A DNA stretch of 64,000 nucleotides from Allomyces arbusculus (GCA_027604705.1 JADHYV010000003.1:434001-498000), one strand, 5' to 3'. Numbered from the stretch's first letter, positions 11,701 through 23,337 are shown. Translations and numbers: made by a program. The notes: generated from the letters alone by a model not told the origin.

Positions 11701-12594
11701 CTCGGCCGGGTCCGGAACGTGGTCGGATGGCGGGTCGGCCGGTTCCGAGAAGAGGACTGGCGTGTAGAAGCGCACGAGTGTTGCGAGCAGCGGCAGGTTC
11801 GCGTGCGTGCGGTCCACGAGCAGTTCCTGGATCAGCGCGAGAAACTTGTCGTCAGCCACGTCCTGCGGCGCGCGCGTGTCGCGACCACGCGGTTTGGCAA
11901 CAATGGTCGCGGCAGCCGACGAGCCGTCGCCGAGCGAGTCTGGAATCGTGTTCCCGGCCATGGGCTGCAGGAGACCGACCAGGTACAGGTCGGTCAAAAC
12001 GCGCAGGAGCGGCTTGTTCTTGGCGAGCCGCTCGCGCTCGGCCTTTTCAAGCGTCGCGTCGCTCACGGCGGTCGCGGGTGCCGTCGTGGTCGGCGCAGAT
12101 GGGGTCGCGGCGCCAGGCTTGAGGGCACACGCGCCTATCAACGCGTCGACGAATCCGGGAGTGAACTGGGCCGTGAACCGGCGGTGCAGCTGGCACGTAA
12201 TCGCAAGGATCGCGTCGAGATCGGCGACGGGCAGTTTCCGGCCAGACGTGAAGTTCTCGAGCAGCGCCGACGTGATCTCGGCCAGGTACTTGTCGACCTT
12301 GAGTTTCGCGAGCTCGGCGAGCAGCGTGGCCACATTGTCGGCCGTGACGAGCCGCAGCTTCTTGAAGAAGGTCATGTTCTTTTTCATGTTCGCGTCGAGG
12401 TTCGCGCCGCGACCAGGTGCGGCGCGCTGCGTGAGCGCGGCGAGGTTGGCTCGGCGCGCTTCGCGCAAGGATGCGAGGCGCTGCTCGTCGGAGGTGGAGA
12501 CAGGTCCTGGCGCATTGGCTGACGGTGGAGAGGGCAATGCCGGATCGTCGGCCATGGTTGACAGGTCGGGTGGAGCGTCGTTGGTCGAATCCAT
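8772..12594 (-). CDS. UPF2: UPF2/NMD2, nonsense-mediated mRNA decay factor
   Basis: Exons, in transcript order: 12594-10120, 10050-9811, 9716-9651 and 9581-8772 (1,196 aa); donors are GTACGC, GTGCGC, GTACGC. The first MIF4G domain starts near residue 60 (KKNMTFFKKLRLVT..., like the KKN..F.KKL opening of UPF2). A second MIF4G lies at ~540-700 (RLPHCDNPALIDQAAVEFC). A third lies at ~740-920 (EEEYILYLFTELTKPR, FFRIRLVAALLDVCG). An acidic Asp/Glu/Ser run of roughly 80 residues lies in the last exon. After it comes the UPF1-binding region with the family's VTREFTVPEDSELA signature. UPF2 bridges UPF1 and UPF3 on exon-junction-marked messages. The order of all blocks and the overall length match the family. 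Confidence 0.93.
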
Positions 12595-13181
12595 CACGAG
12601 GGCCAATCACACCACCAAGCGCCGATCATGAGCGCGCAAACGGTGGACAAGATAGATGCGGCCAGTGTGCGCGAGCCGGATCGCGTTGCAGTCGGCTTGC
12701 AGCAGTCCTAGTCGATGGAGTGCGCCGAGTCGACGCTTCGCAATGGAGCTCGCTGTGATCGCCAGGAGCAATGACTGAAGAAAGCAAACTGCCGACAGCA
12801 AAGCAAAGCGCGGTCAGGCGCAAGTCACGGTCTTCACTGGACGACTCGCAACAGTCTTTGTAGCCACAACGCTCCACAACCATCGCCCGCGCCATCACAA
12901 TCAACCGAGCCGACCGCGCTTGACGCCGCTAGTTCCTCCGAGCCGGCGCCAACCAATGATACCAGACGCTTGCAACACGCGCGTGTGTGGCGATGAGTGC
13001 GCCGCAAGCTCGCGCGCATGTCCATCGCGCCCGCCCCAGCTCTTCGCCGATGTATAAGTCCGGCGCCCCGAGCTTCGAGTGCATCCATCCTCTCCATTGT
13101 GAAGTACCAGCAAGTCATACCCGCCCTCTTGCAGTCTCTCACTCGCCACGCACGTTTCCGAGTCAAGTTGCTACACCCACC
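12595..13181. other. Divergent promoter region, UPF2 / first GGT-like gene
   Basis: Two divergent start codons bound this stretch. A TATA-like element at 13053 faces the GGT-like gene. Nothing coding was recognised. Confidence 0.5.
13053..13058 (+). promoter_or_regulatory. TATA-like element upstream of first GGT-like gene
   Basis: TATAAG lies 124 bp upstream of the modelled start codon at 13182, in otherwise GC-rich DNA. Role is inferred from sequence and spacing. Confidence 0.4.
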
Positions 13182-15333
13182 ATGGTACTTGCCGGCCCAG
13201 CTGCTCCACGATATTGTGCGCTCCCAAGTTGATCAATTGGCCGTGCCACGGCGCTTGTTTATACCCCCGTAGCCGGCATCCGTGACAGCACCCGTGACGT
13301 TCCTGCCGGGCAACCAGGTCCCCGTCAATTTTTGGTCCCGCCGGTCGGCCGTTTTTGGGCGCCGGTACATGGTCGCGTCTTCGCAGCCGTTTGCGACGCA
13401 CGCGGGCGTCAAGATTCTCGAGCGTGGTGGGAATGCAGCCGATGCGGCTGTGGCCGTGGCTGCGACGTTGAACGTGACGGGTCCGTTGGTTGCTCTTCTG
13501 GGCTCTGATTGTGCGATGATGGGATAGGTGACTGTTGATTACCCACTTCAAACTAGAGCCCGGGTCGTGCGGGGTCGGCGGCGACATGTTCTGTCTCTTT
13601 TTCAATGCCAAGGATGGAACGGTACTGTTCTTGTGCGGTTATCGATCCGAAATGGGGTCAATGATCGCTGACCATCCTTCGCGCTTTGCAGGTCAAGGCC
13701 ATCAACGGGAGTGGCCACTCGCCACAGGCCCTGACGCTCGACCTGGTCCGCCAACGGTACCCAAACGCGACCGACCGCATCCCCGCCGATTCGCCGCTGG
13801 CCATCACCGTCCCTGGCGCTGTCGCCGGGTGGGCCGACACGGTGGCGCGGTTCGGGTCTGGCAAGTTCACGCTCGGCGACTTGCTGGCTCCAGCCATTGA
13901 CCTCGCCGAGAACGGCTACCCGGTCTCCCAGCTTATGGCGCGGCAGTGGGCCGGCAGTCAGGACCGGCTCTTGGCCGCGTCGCCGAACGGTGTTGAAATG
14001 CTGTTGCGCGATCCTGTCACGGGCGAGCCGCGTGCGCCGCGCGAGGGCGAGATCATGCGGTTGCCCAATTTGGCTCATACGCTGCGCATCATTGCCGCTC
14101 AAGGGCCCGCGGGGTTCTACACTGGTCCGGTCGCCGAGGCGATCGTCGAGGTCGTGCAGTCGCTCGGCGGCGTCATGACGCTCGGTGACCTCGCCATGCA
14201 CCGGTCGGCGTTCACGGACCCGATTTCGATTGATTATGCTGGACACCGACTGTGGGAGTGTGCGCCCAATGGCCAAGGTTCGCTTCTCCGCCAGTTCCCG
14301 TCTTGCTGGTGCCATTTCTGACCCTCATTTCTCCCGAACAGGCCTGGTCGCGCTCATTGCTCTCGGCATCCTCGACCGCGCGCACGCGCTGGGCCTCATG
14401 CCGGAACGCATGGAGGACCAACTCGCCGCGCAAATCAGCGCGCACCCGGACCAGCCCAACGTACCGACGCAGTACGCGAACTATCTGATCCAGGCTTTGC
14501 GGTTCGCGTTTGCTGATGCGCAGGCGTGGATCACCGACCCGGCCGTCCTGCCGCCGCAGGAAGCCGTCGCCACGCTTCTCTCCCCGGCCGTTCTTGACGT
14601 GCGCGCGCGGCAACTCGTTGCTGACACGCCCGACCTTGCCCCGACGCCGCTCGTGTACCCGCCCGGCGGCGCGCCGCGGTTCTCGTCCGACACGGTCTAC
14701 TTTTGCGTTGGGGACACCGAGGGCAACGCATGCTCGTTCATTTTCAGCAACTACCAAGGGTTTGGGAACGGAGCGGTGCCCAAAGGGTACGGGTTCACGC
14801 TGCAGAACCGAGGCGCCAACTTCGACTTGGACCCGAGGTCGATCAATGTGGTGGCCCCACACAAGCGGCCGTACCACACGATCATTCCGGCGATGCTCAC
14901 AACGCCGACGAGCCGGAACGCGCAGCTGATTTCGGCATACGGCGTGATGGGCGGGTTTAATCAGCCGCAGGGGCACGTGCAGGTGCTGCTGCAGTACTTG
15001 GCGGGGAAGAAGACGGGGCTCAAGGACCCGCAGGGCGCGATCGATTCGCCGCGGTTGAGCTTGCAACCCGAAGAGAGCGCCGAGGGGATTCTCGAGGAGG
15101 ACGGCGAGCAGAAGACGATCGCGCCCGTGGATGTGGAGGAGGGGATGTTAACGGCCGAGCAGTTTGCGGAATTGCGCGCCAAGGGGCACGTGCTGCGTGA
15201 AGTGACGGGTGCGGGGCGCGGCGTGTTTGGTCGTGGGCAGTGGGCGGGCCGGTTGCGCAACGAGAACGGTGGAGAGACGGGCTGGATCGGTGCGTCGGAT
15301 GGGCGCGCGGATGGGTGTGCGTTCGGGTGGTAA
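13182..15333 (+). CDS. YwrD-type gamma-glutamyltransferase-fold hydrolase, copy 1
   Basis: Exons are 13182-13184, 13273-13480, 13557-13621, 13692-14277 and 14342-15333 (617 aa). The first coding exon is just the ATG, in a good context (CACCATGG), followed by a GTACTT...CCGTAG intron. Without it the frame has no nearby ATG. Family marks are [26 protein letters not shown] and a [11 protein letters not shown] segment whose Thr (about 405) is the expected autocatalytic N-terminal nucleophile of the small subunit. These are followed by SFIFSNYQGFG and [11 protein letters not shown]. The pattern is closest to bacterial YwrD / oxamate amidohydrolase-like members, not to secreted glutathione GGT. No signal peptide is visible, so it is probably cytosolic. 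A paralogue with the same internal exon boundaries lies directly downstream. The substrate is unknown. Confidence 0.88.
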
Positions 15334-15913
15334 CGAGTGGTTGGCTGGTTAATTTTTGTTGTATGATACTTCAATCAGCTTTTGTTGGCTGGTGTACTCC
15401 TCTGTATTCCTCGTCCGTGCAAACTACCTTGGATCATTCACTTCGGGATCTTGCAAGCCCAAATACATCGCACGAAAACGAGTACATAACGAGCAGAAAA
15501 AGACACTGATGTTTTTGTGCTCTTGACGAGCTTTTGAAGCACGGAACGAAATGGCTTGGTCAACATGGTCACACTTCGCTCTGTGGATGTGAATCGTTGA
15601 TCACAGCATGCATTTGTGAAGGGTTGGTCAACCTGTTCCACAGAAGCTGGCGCTCGCTCTCTTTCCTCTTTTAGATCGAATGGAAGAGTGCGGGTCGCAT
15701 CATGGAATGCGTCGTCTAACCTCCTTGGAAGCTGACAGCTAACGCCGACCAAATGTCGACGGGAACGCGAGCGGGCACATGTCGCCCCACCTGTGCTTCC
15801 AGTGGTTTAGATATCGCACTGGCCCCTGCATGCGTTTTCTCTGCTGTGAGAGACGATACGGCCAACACGATCCATTTTTCATCCACACGCGGCGCTCCAC
15901 TTCAACATCAGCT
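15334..15913. other. Spacer between the tandem GGT-like genes
   Basis: This is AT-richer than the genes and holds the 3' end of copy 1 and presumed promoter of copy 2. No repeat matching the spacer before copy 1 is obvious by eye. Confidence 0.45.
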
Positions 15914-18076
15914 ATGGTCTGTAGTGCAGGAAAAGCATTGCCGCCGTTTGCTGCCCATGACGCTCGCGTCGCGCTAATCCCACCGGCACTATGCGCGGCT
16001 CTCGATGTGGTCATGTGTCGTTTGCTATTCTAGTCGTCAAGTGTGACGTCTCTCCCCGGCAACCAAGTTCCGCTCAACTTCTGGTCTCGCCGGTCAGCCG
16101 TTTTTGGACGCCGGTACATGGTCGCATCGTCGCAGCCGCTCGCAACGCACGCTGGCGTCAAGATCCTTGAGCATGGTGGGAATGCAGCTGACGCGGCCGT
16201 GGCAGTCGCGGCGGCGCTGAACGTGACGGGTACGTCCGGTGATGCGTATTGTGGATGTCCGACAAGAGCAACGGCTGACACGGATGTGCTTTTCCGCATG
16301 GGCAGAACCTGGATCGTGTGGTATCGGCGGCGACATGTTCTGCCTCTTCTTCAATGCCAAGGACGGCACGGTATGTGCAGCTGGACCTGGTCTGGCCATG
16401 ATCAGTGGGATATCACAGCTGTTCAAACGCGTTACCTGACTTCAATTCCGGTAGGTCAAGGCTATCAACGGCAGTGGCCGTTCGCCGCAGGCTCTGACGC
16501 TCGACCTCGTTCGGAAACGCCATCCGGATGGGCCGCACATGCCATACGACTCGCCGCTGGCCATCACCGTCCCTGGCGCCGTCGCTGGGTGGGCCGACAC
16601 GGTGGCGCGGTTCGGGTCTGGCAAGTTCACGCTCGGCGACTTGCTGGCTCCAGCCATTGACCTGGCCGAGAATGGGTACCCAGTCTCGGCGGTCATGGCG
16701 GACCAATGGGCCGATAGTCAGACAGATTTGTTGACTGCCTCGCCCAACGGTGCTGAAATGCTGCTACGTGATCCGGTGACAGGCCAGCCGCGTGCACCGC
16801 GCGAGGGCGAGATCATGCGACTGCCCAACCTGGCCAACACGCTCCGACTGATCGCGACGCGCGGAACTGCGGGGTTTTATATGGGCCCGGTCGCCGAGGC
16901 GATCGTCGAGGTCGTGCAGTTGCTTGGTGGCGTCATGACGCTCGGTGATCTCGCCATGCACCGATCGACTTTCACCGACCCAATTTCGATTGATTATGCC
17001 GGACACCGGCTGTGGGAGTGCGCGCCCAATGGTCAAGGTATGCTTCTCTACCCGTTTGCCAGCTTGACTGACCTGCTGGTAACCAAGTTGCTCGACCAGG
17101 TTTGGTCGCATTGATCGCCCTGAGCATCCTCGACCGCGCGCACGCGCTTGGCCTCATGCCCGAACGCATGGAGGACCAGCTCGCGGCTCATTTCCGCGCG
17201 CATCCGGACCAATCCAACGTGCCCACCAAGTACACGCACTATCTGATCCAGGCTTTGCGGTTCGCGTTTGCCGATGCGCAGGCGTGGATCACCGACCCGG
17301 CCGTCCTGCCGCCGCAGGAAACCGTCGCCACGCTCCTCTCCCCGGCCGTTCTTGACGTGCGCGCGCGGCAACTCGTTGCTGACACGCCCGACCTTGCCCC
17401 GACGCCGCTCGTGTACCCGCCCGGCGGCGCACCGCGGTTCTCGTCCGACACGGTCTACTTTTGCGTTGGGGACACCGAGGGCAACGCATGCTCGCTCATT
17501 TTCAGCAACTACCGCGGGTTCGGGACGGCGGTCGTGCCCAAGGGCGTGGGGTGCACGCTGCAGAACCGCGGCGTCAACTTTGATCTCGATGTGACCTCGA
17601 TCAATGTGGTGGCCCCGCACAAGCGGCCGTACCACACGATTATTCCTGCCATGATCACGTCCCCGGGCGACGGCGCACAGTTGATTGCCGCGTTTGGCGT
17701 GCAGGGCGGGTTCAATCAGCCGCAGGGTCAAGTGCAGGTGTTTCTCCAGTACTTGGCAGGGAAATTGACGGGGCTCAAGGACCCGCAGGGCGCGCTGGAT
17801 GCGCCGCGGTTGTGCTTGCAGCCCGAGGAAGTGGTCGAGGATGATGGCGGACAGAAGACGATTGCGCCGGTCGATGTTGAGGACGGGATGCTGACACCTG
17901 ATCAGCTGGCCGACTTGCGCGCGAAGGACCATGTGCTTCGCAAGGTGACGGGTCAGGCGCGCAGCGTCTTTGGCCGTGGGCAGTGGGTCGGCCGGTTGCG
18001 CGACGGGAATGGCGTCGAGGCCGGCTGGCTTGGCGCGTCAGATGGTCGCGCTGATGGCTGCGCGTTTGGTTGGTAA
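15914..18076 (+). CDS. YwrD-type gamma-glutamyltransferase-fold hydrolase, copy 2
   Basis: Exons are 15914-15916 (tentative), 16034-16229, 16306-16370, 16455-17037 and 17100-18076 (607 aa). The start was placed by analogy with copy 1: an ATG immediately followed by GT, spliced to the acceptor CTATTCTAG at 16033, gives [11 protein letters not shown]. Exons 2-5 are firm and share every splice phase with copy 1. The [10 protein letters not shown] motif, the [11 protein letters not shown] block and the nucleophile Thr (about 400, in [11 protein letters not shown]) are intact, so it should be active. Stretches at 16550-16665 and 17240-17515 are almost identical in DNA to copy 1 while their surroundings and introns have diverged, which suggests gene conversion. 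Confidence 0.86.
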
Positions 18077-18397
18077 ATCGCAGGACCGGCTTCACGCGGT
18101 CGATCACTTGTTTGGTTGGTTGATTTGGGTAGGCTTCAACAGTTGGCGTTCAGGAGCTGGTGCTGGCTATGGTGAACGCGAAGTTATGCGACCCGAATCT
18201 GTTCTTGTTGTCCAATTGAAATTCCTCAACATGACATTCGTCGTTCAAGGCCATTGGCCCATTCTTGCCGCTTGTCAAGGCCTTTCTTGACGCTTTACCA
18301 GGTCGTTCCAATACGACCCGAGTTGCCAGACACAAGCGAAACGGACAAAACTGAGTCGAAATTAAAAAGCCAAAAACGCTATCTCGGCAACGCCCGA
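18077..18397. other. Convergent 3' spacer
   Basis: This lies between the stop of GGT-like copy 2 (+) and the stop of prefoldin 4 (-). Nothing was recognised. Confidence 0.5.
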
Positions 18398-18866
18398 TCA
18401 CTCGCTGCGCTCCAGGTTGATCGAGTTGCCGAATCGCTTGTACAAGATGGCCTTGAGCTCGTCCATCTTCGCCATGACGCCGTCCATTTCGTCCTTGAGC
18501 TTTTCCACATCGGCCGTCGCCTCGTTCGAGTCGCGCTCGAGCCATTCTTGCACCTGCGAATATGGCGCATTTACAAAGGCGTCGCCCACCTGGTACTTAA
18601 CAATCTCGTCCTCGTCGCACAGCTCGAGCTCGGACGTGACGTCTTCGAGCAACTCGAGCCGCTTCTGCAAAACCACAATCGCGGGATCGTTGTCAACCAG
18701 ACAGAACAGAATACTGGACGCGCGCCAAGTTGGAGCGTCGGCGCACCTTCTTCTCGCCGTATTCTTCCTCGAGCGCGTAGAGCCGCGAGTTGAGCTTGGA
18801 GAACTTGTTGATGTTTTGCTGGTCCTCCCACGAGACGTTCGTGTCGGCCTCGTCACCGTCTTTCAT
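18398..18866 (-). CDS. PFD4: Prefoldin subunit 4
   Basis: Exons, in transcript order: 18866-18747 and 18664-18398 (128 aa), the usual prefoldin beta length. The GTGCGC...TTTTGCAG intron falls in the N-terminal helix. Conserved blocks are SWEDQQNINKF (family: TFEDQQKINKF), LLEDVTSELEL, VKYQVGDAFVNAP in the hairpin, and LYKRFGNSINLE at the C-terminus. Prefoldin is the six-subunit cytosolic chaperone that hands unfolded actin and tubulin to CCT. Charged coiled-coil helices flank the central hairpin as expected. It is transcribed divergently from the ING gene, with 345 bp between the start codons. Confidence 0.95.
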
Positions 18867-19211
18867 CTAGCAGCGCATTCGGCGACCGAATCGGTAATCG
18901 AACGCGATAGTGGTCTGGCGCCTTTAGTTTGTTGGCTCGTCTCCCCGCGGATTTTTGGGCACGCGCGGGGCAGGCTGCTGATACTTGATGCACACCATTC
19001 GCAGCGAAGACATGCTGGCAGATAATTCGAGAATGGTCGCGAATCAGTGGAATGCAGTGAGTGGGCGGGTCGCAACGATATGCTCCAGCAGCAACAAGAA
19101 GAACAGCCAGTGCCAGCCAAGGCACGGTCAGGCCACAGCGATAGGTGTGACGGCTCGCCTTCAGCTCGGCGGCAACAGACTGGCTCGGCTCCACCGTCCC
19201 CGCTGCGAACC

Positions 19212-20837
19212 ATGGCCCATCAAAGATCGTCGGCTGCCGCTCAACCCGCCGCGCTCACTGCCCATGTCGACCGGCACTCGTTGTTCCAGTTTGATGCCGT
19301 GATCCCCGAGTACCTGGATGGTAATGGTCGCGACAAGTCCGCCCAGGACCGACTATGACGCTGAATCGTTGCCCCTTGGCCAATTAGTACTCGAGGGTCT
19401 CCCCAACCACCTGCGATTCCTTTCTTCGAGCATCCGCCAAGTGGACGATGACCTGAACGGTGCTCTCCACCCGATTATTCGCCCATCGATGTCCAGAAAC
19501 GAATCCACTGACACCCGCGCCGTGAAATGCATGCTCTTAGCCAAGCTCGACCATATCCGCGGCCACACGACCCGTCTCGTCGCGGCCGTCCACGCGCAAG
19601 GCCGCAATGCGACCACGCCACTGGGCGTCGCCGACGCCAGTGCGGTCCTGGCGGCGGTCCCGCCATTGAACCGGCTCGGGAACCAAGTGCGCGAGTGCAT
19701 GCGCATGAGCGAGCAGAAAGTGGCCATGGCGACCAAGTCGTACGACCTGGTGCGTTTTTCCCCGTGTGGTGCTGGTCCCCTCCCCTTGCCGTCTCCCGCT
19801 AAGCGCGTGTCCGTTTCTAGGTTGAAAAGGCGATCCAGTTCATTGACCAGGAAATGAAGCGGCACGGCGCGTCGCTCGACAACTTGACGGCCGTCATCCC
19901 GGCACTCATGGCGCCGACACCTGACCCAGAGGAACTGTTCCGCCGCAGACGCGCGCGGAGACGCACCGCGTCGAGCTCGTTGCCTGCTGCCGCGGCGGCG
20001 GCGCCCGCCGAGGCCACGGGCAATGCCGTGCTCGAAGACGACGAGGACGAGCCCTTGGCAGACGCCGGCGCAAGTAGCGCATTGTCGGATGCGGAGGATC
20101 CGGACGAAGGGCTCGGTATGGCTCGCAATGGATTGCTTGCGAATGTGGAGAACGGTGCTGACCTTGGTCGTGGAATAATGGTAGCTGTTCACGCCGCATC
20201 GCGCCGGTCGTCACGGTCCGACACGTCGTCGACCAAGGCTCCAGCCAAGGCTGCACCGAAAGCTGCGGGCACGAAGAGGGACAAGAAACCAGCTGCAGCA
20301 ACGGCCGCACCGCGACGTCGCGGGTCCTCAGCGGAAAAGAGCACCAGAAAGGGTCAAAAGGAGGCTGCGCCGCCGGAACCGGCCCCCGCCGCGCCTCGTC
20401 GCAGCGAAAAGCGCAAGCGGTTCGTCCATTCGGCCCGTGAATTTACTTTACGACGAGCCCAACTGATGATTTGCGTTCCACGACACTAGGCCGCCGAGCA
20501 AGAAGAAAAAGCAGCCGGCAGGAACTGATACTGTTCTCGAGACGTTACCTGAGGGCGAGCTGCAGTTCAATACGCCCGTTGACCCAAACGAGAAGAGATA
20601 TTGCCTGTGCAACCAAGTCTCGTTTGGGACTATGGTCGAATGCAGCAATCCCGATGTACCGGTTTTCTTGTCGCCATGCTTGCGAAGAAGCCAGGTGAGA
20701 CTGACCCAGGTGGTCCCTGTGTGTAGTGCCCGATGGAGTGGTTCCATTTCCCCTGCGTCGGGCTCAAGGCGACCCCAAAGGGCGATTGGTTCTGCCCCGA
20801 CTGCACGGCCAAGCGCAAGCGGCAGCGGAAGAAGTGA
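19212..20837 (+). CDS. ING-family PHD-finger chromatin protein
   Basis: Exons are 19212-19320, 19388-19749, 19821-20419, 20490-20655 and 20727-20837 (448 aa). The N-terminal ING helix begins EYLDVLEGLPNHLRFL and continues as a coiled coil to residue ~190. A long Ala/Lys/Arg-rich linker follows. The PHD finger has the full C4HC3 set (YCLCNQ, ECSNPDC, WFHFPCV, WFCPDC) and ends in a basic tail like that of yeast Yng proteins. ING proteins bind H3K4me3 and recruit histone acetyltransferase or deacetylase complexes. The intron within the PHD (after PD, before CPMEWF) is clear. The one at 20420 uses a GTTCGT donor chosen because only it keeps phase. The stop lies 70 bp from the SPO11 stop. Confidence 0.92.
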
Positions 20838-20907
20838 AGTTGGGTCCGCGCGAACAGATTTCATTTCTTATTTTCGCGAGCATTGCGCTGCGTTGCTCGA
20901 CACATTT

Positions 20908-22145
20908 TTAAACCAGACCGAGACGGGTCTCGAGGTACTGCTCGAGCACGTCGAGGTCGAGCGCCTGGATCTCGGCCTTGACGTTCATGTGCAGCATCGC
21001 CTGCAGCAAACCCCTGCCAACGCACCGCGTCAGTATCAGGATCACTCTCCACCTCCCCACCCCGCCCATCGCCAAGCAACGTACCGAAACTGCCGCACTT
21101 CCATCTCACCCAGCCCCATCCGACGCAAGGCAGACAACAGCGTCACCGCCCGTACCCGATCCGCGCGCGTCATCTGCACCGTCCTCTCCAGCTCCACGTC
21201 CCGCAAATGCACCCCCACATGGACGACCTTTCCCACGTTAACATCCGCGACCTCCACAACACACCGCGACCCATCCACGCGCCGACCCGTCATGTACGTC
21301 AGCGCAATATGCAGGCCGTGCGGGTCCGCGTCGGCGACCACGTACACGGGCACGTGTTGCGTGTGCGCGCCGACGTGCACGAGATCGGTCAGGAACTGCC
21401 GCGTGGCCAGGTCTGGGAACCCGGATGCCGTCACGAGCAGGCCCGCGTGTCGCGCGGCGAATCCGCGGTGCGCGAGGGCGGTAAACGACGCGTTTTTTTC
21501 AATAAAGAGGATGAACCGCGGGACACGCAGGGCGAGCGCAATGGGAATCGGGATGGCACGCGGGGCGCGAGCGGGTTCGGGAGCAGCGACTATGGGGTGA
21601 GACGCGCCAGGGGTGGGTGCGACGACGTGGGCCGGGTCGAGTTCGAGCCGCGTGACGCGCCGGCCGGGCGGGACATGGCTCCCGTTGGCAAATGAGACAA
21701 GTGATGCCGCAGACCCCATACTCGATGCGAACCGCGCGAGACACGGCCCGTGCGCCTGCCCGCGCGGCGCGGCCACGATTCCCAACGCGTCGCGAGGCAC
21801 GCCGAGTGTCGACATGAGCATCTCGATCGCCGCGTCCGAGACACGCTGCGTGCCGAACAGCGCCGGGTCCTGGTAATAGACGTCACGCTTGGTCATAACG
21901 CGTGGCGACGGTGCGGCGAGGTTGGCGTGGACGAGGTCGGCGACGCGTAAAAACACGGCGAGCGACTTGTTGTGCCCGTGCTGGTCGAGTGGGCGGAAGG
22001 TGAATGCGGGCGACGCGCGCCCGGCGCCAGCGGTCGAGGGCGGGATCCCGCGCGCGGCGTCGTGGATCATGCGCACGACGAGGGTCTCGATCGCGGTGAG
22101 GACGTTGACGGGCGCATCTTGGTTCGCGGGCGTGGGCGGCGGCAT
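20908..22145 (-). CDS. SPO11: SPO11 meiotic double-strand-break endonuclease (Topo VI A-like)
   Basis: Exons, in transcript order: 22145-21085 and 21013-20908 (388 aa). The catalytic Tyr lies in TKRDVYYQD near residue 91. The Toprim domain shows FILFIEKNASF (metal-binding Glu, ~213) and VVADADPHGLHI (DxD, ~271). Family enzymes make the breaks that start meiotic recombination. The protein begins with a short Pro-rich stretch, then the usual VLTAIETLVV helix. A second ATG upstream at 22230 opens a different frame and was not used. Ala-rich loops (near 150-210) are longer than usual. The C-terminal exon was recovered by splicing CAG TTT CG to GGGTTTGCTG and gives LLQAMLHMNVKAEIQAL. All catalytic residues are present, which implies a sexual cycle. 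Confidence 0.9.
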
Positions 22146-22480
22146 GGTTGTGACTTGGGACGGGCGTGCGGAGTCTTGGAGTAGAACGAGCGCAGCGTTC
22201 AAGAGGCAGGGGACTCAGCAAGACGCTCATGGTGTCAGACCGTCCACGACCACCTCATGAAAGACTTTTCGCATGGTCAGTTCCATGTCCTGAACGAGCT
22301 CGATCTTGATTTCAGAACAAGCAAAAAGAATCAAAAGCGCACATACGATTCGGTATATTGGTCATGGAGTTGCACACGCGACGCATCCACAAGCAACTAC
22401 CAGCCCCCATAGAGCCGCGGCGGACCTGGGGAGAGTCCCGCTCGTCTAATTGTCGTCGGTGTCCCTCACGCCCACGCCGG

Positions 22481-23337
22481 TCACGACCCCATCTCCGCGC
22501 CATTTGAATCCCTCGGGAACGTGAGCTCGAGCAAAAACGCGTCGGGCGGCGTGAGCCGAAAGTAGTAGTTGCGTACGACGGTGACCGTGTCGAACCCGAG
22601 CCGGTGGTAGAATCGCTGCGCTTCCTCGTTGGATGTTTGCACATGCAGCCGAATGCCCGTACAAGCCGGGTCCATGCGTGCGTTGCGCAACACGTACTCG
22701 ATCAGAAGCGAGCCTACCATCCAGGCGCAGGTGTGTAAGCTGCGTATTCGATCTTGAGGACGGGAGAGAAGGGAAGAAAAGCGCACCGATACCGAGCCTC
22801 CGGTAGACCGACATGACGCCCAGCGTCATGACGTAGAGCGAGTAGGTGAGGCCACTGTCGGCAGGCTCGCGGCGGCAGCAAACGGCGCCGATCATGTGGC
22901 CGCGGTAGTAGGCTGTATGAGGGAGCGGGAGAGGCGCGTTAGACATCGCTTCTCACTTTCGCTCGGTGCATTCGTGGCCGTAAGACCGTACCGGCCTTGA
23001 CATACTGCCCGCCCATTTGGGCCACGTCGGTGTAAAACTTGTCATTGTATCGCACGGGGAAGATGACGGCGTTGAGCACGCGCAGGCTCTCGACGTTGTC
23101 GTGCGTAATGTCGCGCAGCTCGACCTTGGTCGACCAGTCTTGGTCGTGGCGCAGGACCTCGGGGGGCCACGACGGTGCGGCATGATCGGCAGCTGGCACT
23201 GAGGCCGGCGCTGCTGGTGCGGGAACCGTCGCTTTGGCACAGAGCCGGTCGGCAAGCTCTTGCGCTTGCTGTCGAGCCTGGGTGTCGTGATGCAGGCGAT
23301 CGAATGACCTCCTGGTCGAGGAGAGTGTCGAGTCCAT
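22481..23337 (-). CDS. NAA50: N-alpha-acetyltransferase 50 (NAA50/San)-like
   Basis: Exons, in transcript order: 23337-22992, 22912-22787 and 22713-22481 (234 aa). The GNAT core begins VELRDITHDNVESLRVLN and contains the peptide-binding FPVRYNDKFY motif of NAA50. It also has GAVCCR, YVMTLGVMSVYRRLGIG (acetyl-CoA P-loop), LHVQTSNEEAQRFYHRLGF and NYYFRLTPPDA. NAA50 acetylates N-terminal Met of proteins and supports sister-chromatid cohesion in animals. The ~80-residue Ala/Pro/Arg-rich N-terminal extension has no counterpart in human NAA50. Translation could also start internally, but no later ATG precedes the core. Confidence 0.9.

Noticed and set aside
10762-12522. Several long plus-strand frames opposite UPF2
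   Set aside because: Antisense shadows; the minus strand has clear UPF2 homology throughout.
21883-22230. Alternative minus-strand ATG frame at the SPO11 5' end
   Set aside because: Gives Arg/His/Pro-rich peptide without homology; the frame starting at 22145 carries the SPO11 N-terminal helix.
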